This document shows, one piece after another, positions 23,101-35,018 of a DNA stretch of 64,000 nucleotides. The position numbers were made by a program, and so were the translations under genes. This DNA is from Fragum whitleyi (taxonomy: Eukaryota; Mollusca; Bivalvia; Cardiida; Cardiidae): positions 50,940,517 through 51,004,516 of the forward strand of contig OX411543.1 in assembly GCA_948146395.1 (NCBI GenBank), read 5' to 3'. The notes under the pieces were generated by a model that saw nothing but the letters and a program-made list of their open reading frames with translations, ran no database searches and was not told the DNA's origin. Position 1 is the first letter of the stretch. The number at the start of each line of letters is the position of its first letter.

Positions 23101-23313
23101 GGTCCTTTTGATAAATTCGCAGTTTTAATTTCTAGAGATCCCCACTATAAATTACACCATCGACACTACATAGAGGTCGGTGTTGGCATGAGTGTCTTTT
23201 ATGTCAAATTGCTTAACAAAACATTAATTTTACCCCGTTATACGCCTGACATCAAACCCATGTTCTATTTGAAAAAAGAGAAAAAGAATTTAAAAAAAAA
23301 TCCGAACGCTTGA
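23101..23313 (+). CDS. Candidate terminal exon of unknown gene
   Basis: TTGTTCCTTCTTCATCTGTCCATTACAG (ends 23100) is one of the best 3' splice sites in the window. It opens a 70-codon frame reading GPFDKFAVLISRDPHYKL... that ends in a lysine-rich tail and TGA at 23313. It resembles nothing I recognise. This frame needs an upstream exon leaving one base, whereas the exon at 22184-22333 leaves two. It is therefore either a different exon path of the C2 gene, a 3' UTR exon entered in another frame, or chance. Confidence 0.3.
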   Translation, partial: GPFDKFAVLISRDPHYKLHHRHYIEVGVGMSVFYVKLLNKTLILPRYTPDIKPMFYLKKEKKNLKKNPNA

Positions 23314-23654
23314 AATTTTATCCGTATTGCTTTTGCATGCGGGTGCAATCAGGTACTATTCCTCAAACAACCGCAAATAGATACAAATTTTTATTTCTAA
23401 GCCTTTTTCTAAGCCAAAAGGCTTTTTATGCTTTAGACGAGATTAGGTCAACTTTTTGTTGTGCATTCGGTTGAAGTGTTCATTTTTTTTTTTTTTTCGT
23501 TTCAGTCCACGGTTTAAAGAGATGGGAACTGGTGCAGGGAAACAATCGAATCGTGATTGATCAGCATTTCTACATGTACATAATGCTGCCTTCTGACTGT
23601 AGACTGTAGAAGAGTTTTGTGTATTTGTTTGTTTGTTTGGCATGTAACGATGAT

Positions 23655-24250
23655 TTCATTCAATTCAATTCTTTTTTCTCAATTCAATAGTTTATTTCTC
23701 TGACTTGAAAATAAATGTTCCTCGTCAATTCACATTACATATATTACATACAGAACAACAACAATATACAAACAATAATAAATATGTCAAAATATTGGAT
23801 CTTCTACTTTTTGCATAGTTGATTTGTCTTCAAAACTTATTCACCAAAAGTTATGTGCCTTAGCAGTTAAGTTGGTTTACATATAGGAATTCTTTTCTTA
23901 CTTGAAAGCTTTTGATACAAAAAAAAGCCAAATTGTTCAAAACTGAAAGATTTTCACTATTGGAAGTTCAACAAGTTTGTATAGACTTGGCCTCATATAA
24001 AAGTATTCTTTGATAAATTTCTTTCTCGATTTTTTATAAAGCGCACAAATGAGATAAAATGGTATTCGTCTTCTATTTCTCTTAAGCTGCATCCTAAACA
24101 TTTTACGCGCATTTCGTTGAATATTTTTATGTCTTCCCTTTTCTACAAATAAATCATGTGAAGACAATCTAAATTTAGATAATATGTTTAGATATTTCTT
24201 TATGTTCATTTTGTCAAGGTAGGTAGACCGGTCAAATGTACTTTTCAAAT
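23655..24250 (-). mobile_element. 5'-truncated LINE fragment (CR1/L2-like 3' end)
   Basis: Read on the minus strand, 24250-23940 encodes the C-terminal region of LINE ORF2: YLNILSKFRLSSHDLFVEKGRH, then, after a frame disturbance, EYHFILICALYKKLRKKF. The same motif order (SxHDLxVEKGRxTNI ... FxCQSYxxLRxxYF) is in the larger LINE near 50030-50180. The 3' side ends GAAATAAACTATTGAATTGAG...AATTGAATTGAATG, a short-repeat tail in place of poly(A). Long decayed, with several stops. Confidence 0.7.
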
Positions 24251-24674
24251 CACGATAAAATGATTAATATCATTAATATGATAGCTACATTGTCCCGGCG
24301 GCTCGTGACCCCACCCTGGTATCATTTTATTTCTAACACCAGTACAACCACAATATTTCAATATTTCAGTATTTTTGTTAAAAAAAAACTCGACTTACGG
24401 GCTCGTTTTCCGGTTAAATGTTTTCCAAAACAAACATTATAATTTGATTATCATCTATTTATCTTCCAGAGCTTTTTAAATTCTACCGCCGGTACTTCAA
24501 CTGGATCCAATCTCTCACCCTTTGATTGTACACGCATTTGAGAAGGAAAGTTGCACTTGTCATAAGCTCATCTTTATTCCTTTTTTTATTGGCATAAACG
24601 AGAATCAAACCTGTGTAATTTCGTATATACTTCTCCTTATGTACAGGCTGTTATTTTCGTCCAGTCGGAAATCT

Positions 24675-24885
24675 TGTGCGCTTCTACGGAATAAACCTAA
24701 GGAAAATTAAGGGAGCAGCCGTGAAAGTGCGTTATTATGCGAGTTGGTTTACATGACGTCACAAACATTACTGAAGATGACCTTGAGAAAGGCAAAAGCA
24801 TCGATAGGTTAAAACTGGACAGTTTTACCGCGTTTTGTTTTCAAATTATAACACGCCTAAAAGTTCTTCACAGACGATCGATGGG
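24675..24885. repeat. Dispersed repeat family B, copy 3
   Basis: TTCTACGGAATAAACCTAAGGAAAATTAAGGG, GGTTTACATGACGTCACAAACATTACTG, TTTTACCGCGTTTTG and ATTATAACACGCCTAAAAGTTCTTC match the other copies in order. Confidence 0.5.
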
Positions 24886-25059
24886 TAATTAACGAATTTG
24901 TTTTTCTTCAATCGTATTGAGAAAAGCATCGCCAGAAGCCAAATAACCTGATGAAATGGCCTTAAACTACTACACTAACGTCCGTGGTACTTTTCAATTT
25001 ACAGAAAAGTCCGTGCGAGGTACCCAGCGATATTCGTCCTGTAATAATTTGGCAAGCTT

Positions 25060-25250
25060 TATCCAAAGGTAGTCCACCCTAAATGGAAAAGAATTGAAAT
25101 AGGCATGTCTCGTGTGTTCTCGCATGGGAATTACTTTTAGTTTGTAAGCAGAAAAACTATTATTGCAAAGTCATTTCATTATCGATTTCGTCATTACAGA
25201 GGTATCTTGTCGTAAATGCCTATATATTGTATGGGCATTTTATGACATAC
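25060..25250. repeat. Dispersed repeat family D, copy 2
   Basis: GGTAGTCCACCCTAAATGGAAAAGAATTGAAATAGGCATGTCTCGTG aligns with 21108-21160, followed by a similar terminal hairpin. Non-coding. Confidence 0.5.
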
Positions 25251-25394
25251 TAGTTCTAATAAAAAGGTATTGCTTAGTTAACTCGAATAGAACGATTTTT
25301 ACCGTAGCATTCCGATTTCGAATTGTCAAATCAGGGGTGCACAATCTTCAATTTAATTATTTATCTTTTTGCGAAAGTTAGTTGTAAAATTTTG

Positions 25395-25654
25395 TACAGT
25401 AAGCAACACCGTTTCATTATGGTAAACGATTTTGAAATGTTTCCTTAATGAAATAGACTGAGTTGGATTTGAAAAAGATTAAAGGGAGGTAATGTGATAT
25501 CGGTAATTTCGTCCTACTGGATATTTTATTATCTCATTTAAATACGTTGTTTTCTGTTTTAGTGTCTTTATGGACCAAACAGGGTTTTAAATTCACATGG
25601 GTAAAAAATGGTTTGATTGAAGTTAATGTCGACTTCACGACGGTACTTACTGTA
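25395..25654 (-). mobile_element. MITE family A, copy 9 (internally deleted, decayed)
   Basis: TACAGTAAGCAACACCG and GTCGACTTCACGACGGTACTTACTGTA form the ends. GATTAAAGGGAGGTAATGTGATATCGGTAATTTCGTCC and GTTTTCTGTTTTAGTGTCTTTATGGACCAAACAGGGTTTTAAAT are interior family words. The 65- and 63-codon opposing frames are repeat artefacts. Confidence 0.6.
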
Positions 25655-25911
25655 AATGCGCGTATTCGAGACCGATTTTTTTCAAACACGAAAGTGAAGT
25701 TATCACGTTTGATTTTTAGCTTTGAATACAATAGCTAGAAGAATAAGTAATCATAGTTCTGTAAGCTCGGTAATTATGCGGTACTGAACGACTGTACAGT
25801 CCGACCGACCAACATTGCAAGTGACGTCATGTTTGTTTATTATTTTATTGCTATGTTAAATATATAAGATTTGATAAATAGTAAAAACACTGCAATTTAT
25901 AACACGTGGGA

Positions 25912-25995
25912 AAAAAGCTCAGGTAGTTAGCGTGTTCGGACATACCCTCGCATGTAAAGTGAAATTTAATATCGAGGTTCGAATTCTGTCAGATT
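25912..25995 (+). repeat. tRNA-like SINE head
   Basis: CTCAGGTAGTTAGCGTGTTCGGACAT resembles a pol III A box region. About 50 bases on, CGAGGTTCGAATTC closely matches the B box consensus GGTTCGANTCC. There is no cloverleaf acceptor stem and no terminator at the right distance, so this is a decayed tRNA-derived SINE and not a tRNA gene. Outer limits were not determined. Confidence 0.5.
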
Positions 25996-26224
25996 ATATA
26001 TTTTTTGTAATATAATGATCTTTTTTAGTGTATTTTCAATATAGAAACTAATTAATTCCATCATTTTAAGATTGACTCGTTTATTCGTTACATGCGTATG
26101 AAAACTTTTTTTCAATTCATAATATATTTTTTTCTTTTCTCTCCTGGTGTGTCAGTATTTCCATATTTTTCTATGTTCAACTCATACACATGTGTAATCA
26201 TAAATATCATAGAAATGGAAAGCG

Positions 26225-26528
26225 ATTTTTTAGCTCGGCTGTTTTCGGAGAAAACCCGAGGTATTGCTATAGCCTCCGTGTCGTTGTCGTCGTCGTTGTC
26301 GTCGTCGTCGTGCGAAAACTTTGACATTTTGTTATATCTCTGGTTCTACTGAAGGCATTCACTTGAAACTTGGCACACATGTTCACCATCAAAAGAGCAA
26401 CCTATACTATCAAGGGGGATAACTCTAGATGCATTTTTTCAAATTATGCCCCTTATCCGACTTAAAGTTTTTCCCACCATCCAGCACTCGACAGCCGAGC
26501 GTATGCACCCGTAGGCGGTGCTCTTGTT
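26225..26528 (-). repeat. Dispersed repeat family E, copy 1
   Basis: On the minus strand it starts AACAAGAGCACCGCCTACGGGTGCATACGCTCGGCTGTC. It then runs through a (CGA)n-rich patch (plus-strand TCGTCGTCG) and ends near CTCGGGTTTTCTCCGAAAACAGCCGAGC. The start matches 34193-34230 and the end resembles 34790-34820. Its opposing 86- and 71-codon frames are not genes. Confidence 0.6.
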
Positions 26529-28056
26529 AATCAAAATCGTTTCGTGTGAAATTGATAATGCTACTACAATGCATCAAGTTTTGGATATTGAATTTATGAA
26601 AAAGAAAAAAAATCCATTCTTTGGCGCCGATACGAACCCCTGGAGCACGTTTCTTAGACTAGGGTGTGTTACCGACTGCGTTAATAACGACAGTTGTTTA
26701 AATGCGGGTTGAATAACAATTTAATTTCGACATTGCCTTTGAAAAGTAAACAAAAAGTGACGTCACTTGCAATGTAGGGTGGTTGATTTGTATAAGTAGA
26801 ATTCGCTATTCTGACCCGTCAATTATATACAAATATATTGTAATCACAAGTCACTATACCGTATTCGAGTTATACCGGTTATAATTGATTCAGGATATAT
26901 ATATTTTTTTTTAACCGGGATAGACTATTCATGATTGCAACAAAATCTGGTGGCAAAAATATATCAACAATATCTATATAGTCAACCATATCTAATTTTC
27001 ATTCTGGCAGGTCGCCGGTCTTTAATTCCCTTATGATGCCATAAAACCACACACTCTTGCAAATATTAACGACATTAAACGAAACAAGCACACCTGCTGT
27101 AATCCAAAAGATTCCACATTTCCCTATATATATACATAAAACATCAATGAATCGTTCTCCGATGTGTCTGGGCTGACGATAATGATGTAGAAAATGGGTT
27201 AAATCAAATAAAATAGTTAGATAACAAATATGATAGACGGATATTTTCTAAATTTTGGCTTTGTCCAATATTGCTTTTGTAATTTGGTGCTATCATTGGC
27301 ATACGCGATACTTCTTAAATTCATAAATGTGTTGCTCGTAACACGAAATGTAGTCATTTGGGAACCCCGTGAAATTATTTTTGAAGAGAAAAAGAGATTG
27401 AGCCCAGCACAGGTCAACAACAGATAGGATTTCAAGAAATCTATCCCGTAAAGCAAGGTTGATCATTCTAGTTCAGAAAACTAGCAAGGTCTGAATAGTT
27501 TCGACTCTAGTCAGTTTGCACAAGCATCAAAGACTGCCTCGGAACGACGCTTTACGCAATACTCAGATAGTTCCCTTTCTCGTGACGGGTCATTTATTTT
27601 TACTCTAGCTTTACTGTTTTAATCCTAGTCATTACCTAGCCCCCTAAACTTTCGTTACAGGGATTTAGTCTTAGACATTCAAATGGCAAAATTCAAATCA
27701 TTAACATACGTGTATGTCAGTAAAGAAAAATCTTATCAAAATAATGCATGTACTTGTAAAATTTTATACATAAGTAATATACAGTTATTAATCAAGGAAT
27801 GAATAATAACGCCCGGCAAAATGGGTGTATAAATTTGTCACTTATTTTTTAAAAAATACTTTTGATAGAAAGTAATTTGAAATGTATGTATCAGCATATC
27901 ATATGGCATTTATAAAAGAGCTAATTATTAACGGAATGTTTTGTAAAATGGAAATAAAGGTTTATGTATAAGGAGTCTGTGTTTTAAGTTAGTAGCACGT
28001 AAGTTCGGTACGTAACAGGCTGTACAAAGCAACTTGAGATATTGAGAGGATAGTCG
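26529..28056. other. Intergenic DNA, nothing recognised
   Basis: 1.5 kb with only short opposing frames (65 and 79 codons near 27217-27456) without recognisable content. Confidence 0.45.
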
Positions 28057-28467
28057 TACAGTAACTAACATCGTGAAATTGACCAGAAGAAACCTTTTGG
28101 AATTATTTAGGAATGAAATTAAATGAGTATGTGAGGCGAGTTTTGAGTGAAATTCAAGGGAGGTGAACAAATATTGCGATATTTATTACCTCTATTTAAT
28201 AAAATATACGTACTTTCTGTTTGTGTGTCTTCATGAACCAACCAGACACTTAAAAATCAAGACAAGCCTATAAAATTGTAAAATAATTTGATCGATTTGA
28301 ACTATATATTGGTCGTCTTCTTCGACTTTGAAATGTTTTCTTATGATTTCTGATCATTTTTGATCGATTTGAGTGACTATTTGGAATGAATGAATGGAGC
28401 GCTGAGTGCATGATTAAGTATGGTTTTGATCGGAATGAATGTCAGTTTCACAATGTTTTTAACTGTA
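28057..28467 (-). mobile_element. MITE family A, copy 10
   Basis: The left end is TACAGTAACTAACATCGTGAAATTGACCAG; the right end is GTCAGTTTCACAATGTTTTTAACTGTA. GAATGAATGGAGCGCTGAGTGCATGATTAAGTATGGTTTTGATCGGAATGAATG is intact. Minus orientation, 411 bp. The central hairpin is partly lost. Confidence 0.75.
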
Positions 28468-28535
28468 ACATGGCGCGGACCATTCTGTAACAGGAAAATA
28501 CCTCGGACGTAAAAGTAGTACTTTTGGGTCGTGTT

Positions 28536-28908
28536 AAAATTAACAACATCGTGAAATTGACAAGAATAATGAATTTGGAATGACATTGAATGAAATTAAA
28601 GGGAGGAAATTAAATATCGCTAATTTTGTTCCGGATGTACAAAATAAGCGATATGAATAACCTCTCTTTAAAAATATGCATACAAGTTCTATAAAAAGCT
28701 TCATCTTTCTTTATGAACCAATCAGACGCTCATTATTTAGATAATTTCAGTTAAATCGCTTTTTTTTCCAGCTATATCTAATTTGAATGAAGTTTTTGAT
28801 TTTATCTGTTTAAGTGAGTGTTTGGAATGAATGATTGGAGCGCTTAAAGAGCGATTAAGAATGGTTTTGATCGAGATGAATATCTATTTTGCGATGTTTT
28901 AACTGTTT
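28536..28908 (-). mobile_element. MITE family A, copy 11
   Basis: AAAATTAACAACATCGTGAAATTGACAAG and ATCTATTTTGCGATGTTTTAACTGTTT form the ends. The hairpin TCGCTAATTTTGTTCCGGATGTACAAAATAAGCGATAT is preserved. It sits 68 bp from copy 10 in the same orientation. Confidence 0.75.
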
Positions 28909-29277
28909 AGATTAATCGGATTTTGGTGGTATTTTGGTTAATTTGGAACGTTTGATGAAAAACAGGTATTTTATGCATATTTCAATTCTATTCAAAAATC
29001 ACAGTAAAACACTAAACACTAAAAAACACTAAGATTTTTAAATACGCCAATTTTTAATAATTCGTTGATAATTGTTTTTATCTTATAACTAAACAAATAT
29101 CCGTGTGATAACATCCCGTATGATATTTTTTATGATATCACACAGTTATTTTTAGAATAATGATATGATGCGGGTTTTTTTTTAGAGAAACGTGCATTTT
29201 AGTTAGAAACATCGACGTAAACAAGACAAAATTTAATAGAGGTTATAAGATAAATATATTACGTATTGAATATATTG

Positions 29278-29380
29278 TATGAAAAACTTTTCTAGCTCGG
29301 TTGTGAGAATTGATATTTGTCTCGGCAGAGCCTCGACGATGATAAATTCTCCCAATCTCGTTAGATATTTTTTCTCATAC
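29278..29380. repeat. Foldback element, 103 bp
   Basis: GTATGAAAAACTTTTCTAGCTCGGTTGTGAGAATTGATATTTGTC pairs imperfectly with GACGATGATAAATTCTCCCAATCTCGTTAGATATTTTTTCTCATAC around GGCAGAGCC. Non-coding. Confidence 0.6.
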
Positions 29381-30632
29381 AAAACACTATGTATGCATTA
29401 TATATATCTCAACGTCGTCTTAATACTAATGAGGTCATGTTAACCCTCGTGCGAAACGCATCGTTTTCATGGCTGAGCCCTTATGATTCCCGATGTCTAT
29501 CCCATAGACTCGCCGATGGTTTCCCGATTTGGTGAGAGAAGTGAATTTCTGGATTATAAAAGAAGAATGAGCACAGAAAATAAAAGCCTTCAACAGAAAT
29601 TAAGTCATTTTATTTCCACAAAAACCACCTTTTAAATCGACTGAAATTGTATTTGACATGAAACCTTGATGTAACTTCTAGACGGTCTTTTAATATTTTT
29701 AAGACGCATTCGACGAAAGGTTCAGGTTCTATATGAATATTCAACAAATTACATAAATAAAAAAAGGCAACACAGTATATGTTACGATATTTGGATAAAC
29801 TATGTAAATCCAACGTGTATTGCATACTAATTTATTCGACAACATTTTTTGAAAGCCCTTTCATCCTTATGAGGTCATTCCAACAAAAGAAAAGAGAAAT
29901 CTTCGATTAAGATTAATAATAATTATTGTCCTACAGTTTCCGGTTACTAGGTAGGTAACAAAATACAACCCGCTGAAAGATCGGATGTTTTCTTTCCCTT
30001 TTAGATGCTTTAGTTATCATACAAATTTTGAGGAAGTCTCAAAGTTCAAATGAGTGCAAACTGCCTCTGGCAGCTTAACCACTAAATCAATGAATGCTTT
30101 CGCCATAAAAAGTAGTTCTCCCGTAATGTTGCATACCTATGTCTGCAGTTTCACTCCCTCATACTTTAAGCTCGTAAAGGCAAACCGGGCTTATGGTGAG
30201 CTGTGTGATTATTTCATATCCCTTGTACGTCATTCGTCATCCACTCTCTTTAGTGCTTATATCATAAGGGCGCCTATTCATCAATATTGGATAGTAATGT
30301 TTGTCAGGTCATTAAGATGAACCGTATGAATTAAAATTTGAAATATTCCATATGAAAACACGAGGAAAGGATAACTGTTTACACTTTCTTTGTTTACATT
30401 CTAAGGGTCAAACATTTAGCGCATTTGTGATGAAACTTGTTCAGTATGTAAGTCAAAATAATGAAACCTTCTGAAAGAGCAAAGTTCATCTGAAAATACA
30501 AACGTAGGGACATGGAAATTTGGCTCACCCGTGGTCAACAATGATCAGAATACTTTTTAATGTCAGAAAGGGGACTCAATTAGAAAACGAGAACATTTGA
30601 AGAGAAAAAAAGAAAAGAAAAAAAAAACTTTT
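29381..30632. other. Intergenic DNA, nothing recognised
   Basis: Frames of 71 and 88 codons exist without family resemblance. No repeat seen. Confidence 0.4.
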
Positions 30633-32338
30633 CACACTCACGAATGTACAGACGTTGCGCAAGATACTGGTGACACTTTACAAAAACGTCGACATTGTTA
30701 CCTTGTTTTTGCTATAAAATCCGTTTTTTTCATCGGATATTAATGAAATATACACCAAACTTTGCATCAAATAACAATCGACATGATTATTTGGTAAGAT
30801 TTGTATTACGATGAATGTGCATAGGATATTTTGCCTTCTAAACGTTTTAAAATAGTGTAAAAACGACGTGTCCCGCGTTACACTTTCCTCCGATCGAGGT
30901 CTTTCATTTTGCTGTCTTTATTACCTAGCCGTTAACATCATAATAATTTTGTATCAGGACGAAGTAATAATGTTTCTATTTTCGTCACTGGTATTTTTTA
31001 AAAATGTATTTGAAAAAATGAAGATCGCACGAATGATTAATTAAAAACATAAAAGATGTCCCACCTTAACGACGATGTAAGTGAATTACCGTTCTTGTCT
31101 ATACCGTTCTAAGTAAAGTTCACTTATCATACTGATTTTTACATAAAAAAATACATTTTTTCTATAGATTCGAATAATGTAAATAAATTTATTCTTTGAA
31201 TTGTCGTTAAGAAGCATTGCCAAAATACAAAAGTCACCAAAAATGTCCCACTGTCATTTTTTGACGTTGATAATCAAAAATTGCTATTTTCCATCCAATA
31301 TTTTTTTATCTTTAACTTGATGCATTGAATTAAATTTTCTACATAAAAATACATTTTCTTTTCTATTTACAAAAATATGATTGTTTTAATTTTAGGCCTT
31401 ATAGTTATAATTTAATTGATTAATACAAAAGTCACCCAAAAATGTCCCACCTACGTTGTTTTTCAGAACGCGACGTTGATTTTTTCCCGTAACAAAGATT
31501 AATATAGATCCATATGATTCAACGTATTCGCATTTTACATGGTTGATTTGACAAATTTGTTTTTTTTTTATATTTTATTTCACTCGCTGATACTGATTAT
31601 AATAATTAGAAGTGAATAAATTAAACTGCTCCAAATTTAAGCATTATCTACAGAAACAAGATAGAGATTCAAACATTAAATCATTATGAAAATATAATAA
31701 AGCAAAATAAAAATATAACTAATCAAAAAATTAATGATACAGTCATAAACTGATCTGTTTGAGAAGACCCTTAACAGAAAACATAGTATCAAACTGAATA
31801 AAAAAGCAGTAAAAAATCAAATTTGTATTCCAAGTATGATTTCTTCAGTGGTAAGATCGAGCGGTTCAGATTTACGCGATTTTTTTGAGATCATCTTGCA
31901 AATCTTAATTGAAAGTCCTTGATATAAATAATAAGATCTAATTAGTAATTTGAAAATAAATATTTCTAGTAAATAGAAATCACATTTTTGAACCACTAGA
32001 AATATTTGTTATCGTCCGCATATTTTTACTTTAATGGGTATATGAAAATCACACCGAATCAATTCTTCTCTGCATTATATCATTGAATATGCGCCGGAGT
32101 CTTTGGAAATCAGTGTCCATTTTATGTCATAAAAAATACCAAACTTTTTGTATTTAGATATTTTCACAATTATTGGCAAAGTTTAACAGTGTTTCAATTA
32201 AAGAAATATATCGTTTGCAAATGTTTGCGTGGAAAGGTTTAGTAAAAATGGAGCGTTATGTTTACGCCGACGTCAAAACTATTTGTAACGCGAAGGGTCA
32301 CCAGTATCTTGCGTAACGTCACAGTGTATTGGAGTGTG
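30633..32338. mobile_element. 1.7-kb TIR element with internal tandem repeats
   Basis: The left end, CACACTCACGAATGTACAGACGTTGCGCAAGATACTGGTGAC, is mirrored by the right end GTCACCAGTATCTTGCGTAACGTCACAGTGTATTGGAGTGTG. Inside, three direct repeats of roughly 200 bp start near 31050, 31230 and 31425, each with AAAAGTCACC.AAAAATGTCCCAC or its variant. There is no open frame of note, so this is a non-autonomous DNA transposon of unknown superfamily. Confidence 0.7.
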
Positions 32339-32869
32339 TATTTCCAAGAATGTCACATGTGTTCAAAGAAATGACTTAGCTTGACCAAAACTTTTCGGTC
32401 ACTTCGATGAAATATATTCAAATAAGAACTCATTCAAGAGTATGTTTTTAAAACCCCCGCTTTATTTTAACCCTGATTTTGCATAATAATAATTATTTAA
32501 AAGGAAGATAACTAAAATATCTATGCTTTGCTAGCTTTCAGTACTTTCAGTACTTTCAGTACTTTGATTTCTATAGAGATTTTATTTCCATTCTGATCCC
32601 AACTCACGACCATTCTCATAAGACAGAGGGGCAATGGGTTCGTGCCACTGATATACCAAAGAACCAGACAACTTTTATACGGGACTTTGTCTTCAAATCA
32701 ATTTGTTTAATAAAGGCACATGCTTTTACTTGGCTTATTTTGCCTGAGATTCTTTGCGTCGTTGATGTCGCGTTATGAACCAGAAGAAAGTGGACGTTCA
32801 ATAATTCAACAATTATAATAATATTCCCTTAGTATGAACTTGTAATCTTGTAATAGGGACGAAGAAAAT
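32339..32869. other. Intergenic DNA with a short tandem repeat
   Basis: AGTACTTTC is repeated three times near 32539-32565. Otherwise nothing is recognised. Confidence 0.45.
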
Positions 32870-33110
32870 TATGAGAGTAAAAAGAAAAAGAAAGCTAACA
32901 TCTCGGAGACTTGAACTCATAGGGCCAACTTAATTCTCGCCTGAAAGGGTCCCGATTTTCTTGGTTTTAAGCCGGGTCACAAATAGAAACCAGCCCTGTG
33001 GCCCGGCTTAAAAACAAGAAAATCGGGACCCTTTCGGTCGAGAAATAAGTTGACCCATAGATGTGATACATCCTAAGCGACTGAGCTTTTCCTCTTTGCT
33101 CCCACCCGTT
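32870..33110 (-). repeat. tRNA-like SINE split by an insertion
   Basis: On the minus strand, AAAAGCTCAGTCGCTTAGGATGT (A-box-like, about 33069-33091) lies to one side of the foldback at 32922-33056. ATGAGTTCAAGTCTCC (B-box-like) lies on the other side. With the insert and one ATA duplication removed, the two boxes are about 30 bases apart, as in a tRNA. No acceptor stem is seen, so a SINE is more likely than a functional tRNA gene. Confidence 0.6.
32922..33056. mobile_element. Foldback element family F, copy 2, inserted in a SINE
   Basis: The ends GGGCCAACTTAATTCTCGCC and CGAGAAATAAGTTGACCC match family F at 6378-6616. The arms continue with GGGTCCCGATTTTCTTGGTTTTAAGCCGGG against CCCGGCTTAAAAACAAGAAAATCGGGACCC. 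ATA on each side (32919-32921 and 33057-33059) is a plausible 3-bp target duplication. Confidence 0.8.
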
Positions 33111-33418
33111 CTTTAAATTTTATATTTATAAATACTTTACAAACCGTTTATGGAGATCTTCCGAAGATATACGGAAAATTAGGCGAAATTAACCATGTAA
33201 TATAATATAAGTAATCTAATTTTAAATGCAAATGTTTATAATTAGAACAGCAGTATTTCGGAACACAATTGAAATGTGGTTGATTTTAATTTTTTCTCAC
33301 AAACACTATTAGTTTTAACGCGTAATTCGACAGATGAGAAGGCTAAGACTTAAATGATTTATTAACGTCCAATTTCTATGCTCTCAAGGTAATAAGCTGC
33401 TGAAATTGATCGTCTCTT

Positions 33419-33900
33419 TCAGCTCACCTGAGCACAACGCGCTCAAGGGGAGCCTTTAGGGTGACCCCGAGTCCGTCGACCGCCGTGCGTCGTGCGTCGT
33501 CAACAATCCTAAAAGCTACTTCTTCTCCTGAATCACTGTGCTGATTTCAATGAAACTTTGCCTGAATGTTCCTTTGGTGACCCTTTTCAAAAACTTTTCG
33601 AAAAATTTTGATTGGCCCATAAATATGGGCGTGGCAGGGCGTGGCATTTTTTCATTTTGAAATCTTTGAACAACATCTCCGCCTGAACCACTTGGCCGAT
33701 TTCAATAAAACCTTACCGGAATGGTGATCCTTTTCAAAAAAAAATTGATTGGTCCATAAATATGGGCGTGGCAGGGCAGGGCTTATTTTGAGCCCAAACT
33801 CTTTAACGACATCTTCTCCTGAACCACTGAGCCGGTGTCAATGAAACTTTACCAGAATGTTCCTTGGTTGACCCTTTTCATTGTAGGTTGTTGTTTATTT
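33419..33900 (+). repeat. Dispersed repeat family G, copy 1
   Basis: It begins AGCTCACCTGAGCACAACGCGCTCAAGGGGAGCC with a GTGCGTCGTGCGTCGTC patch. Three ~150-bp direct repeats follow, each with CTTCTCCTGAA.CACTG.GC..ATTTCAATGAAAC...GAATGTTCC and ATAAATATGGGCGTGGCAGGG. The start is shared with 56172-57454. I associate this opening with common mollusc repeats. Confidence 0.7.
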
Positions 33901-34139
33901 AACCCCGTGCCTGGTGTGCTGTCGCCGACCGATTCAACTGATTTTCTGCACTCCTGGAGCTAGGAACTTGAACTGATGGTATTTTGTTAAATCGCAATAT
34001 AAACTTTTTAGTGTCAGCTTAGGAATTTGTAAATATACGAAATATACAATTGTTAACAATAGAATTAATCCTTTTGGAATTTAAGCAGATATTATGAATC
34101 CCTTTGTGCATGTAGTATACGAAGAAAAAGTAATGGCAA

Positions 34140-34825
34140 TTGCACCGCCTTCGGGTGCAACGCTCGACTGTACGTGAAAAATCCACAACTCTTAAACAAG
34201 AGCACCGCAAGCGGGTGCCAACGCTCTGCTGTTTATTATTTCTTAGGCAAATGTAATTGTATGATCTTGGAACCTACAGAAAGGTCTTGTCCCAAGCAAT
34301 GATCATATGAAATATGAAGGCTCTATGACTGACCATTCAAAAGTTATGAACAAGGTGATATTTTTTGTAGAAATTTGGCCTTTAAAAATGACCTTGACAT
34401 TGAATGATGACCTTGAACTTGGTACCTACAGAAAGGTCTTATCCAAAGCAATGATCATGTGAAATATGAAGGCTCTATCACTTACCATTCAAAAGTTAAG
34501 AGCAAAGTTAAAGTTTGTCACACCAGCGCCAACGCCTACGCAAACGACAAGGCCAATGAAAACGCGAACGACGCCAAGATGATCATTACACCTCTGGTTT
34601 TTTTCGAGCCGAGTTACCCACCCCTCTTTATTGTCTGGTGGCTAGCTCTTGTGAAGGTGTGCACACCTCCCAAATTTTAAGAAGATACCTTTTATGTTCA
34701 AAGGTATATGACCAAGGTTACTGTTTATCACGCTTATGCCAATTACCTACGCCAACAACGCCAAAGCGAACGACGACAAGGTGATGATAAAACATCGGGT
34801 GTTATCCGAAAACAGCCTTGCAATT
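34140..34825 (+). repeat. Dispersed repeat family E, copies 2-3 (partial tandem)
   Basis: GCACCGCCTTCGGGTGCAACGCTCGACTG (34141) and AACAAGAGCACCGCAAGCGGGTGCCAACGCTCTGCTG (34194) are two family starts. ACCTACAGAAAGGTCTT.TCC.AAGCAATGATCAT.TGAAATATGAAGGCTCTAT occurs twice (34271 and 34423). (A)ACGCCAACGCC-type patches, GATGATCATTACACC and ATCGGGTGTTATCCGAAAACAGCC follow. The 73- and 68-codon frames are repeat translations. Confidence 0.6.
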
Positions 34826-35018
34826 TGTAATAATTTTGGCTCCTACGTCGCTCTCAGCACAAGTTGGGTAACAGATTCCTTAGCATTTGAAAACAAACAA
34901 CCAATTCATCCGAAAGGTTCGCCTTTTAAAAAATATATTTAGGTTAAACAATCTGCCGTCAGTAGCCTATATTCAAGCTGTATTTCATAATAAGGTTTCT
35001 AACAGAGTATTGCCATAT

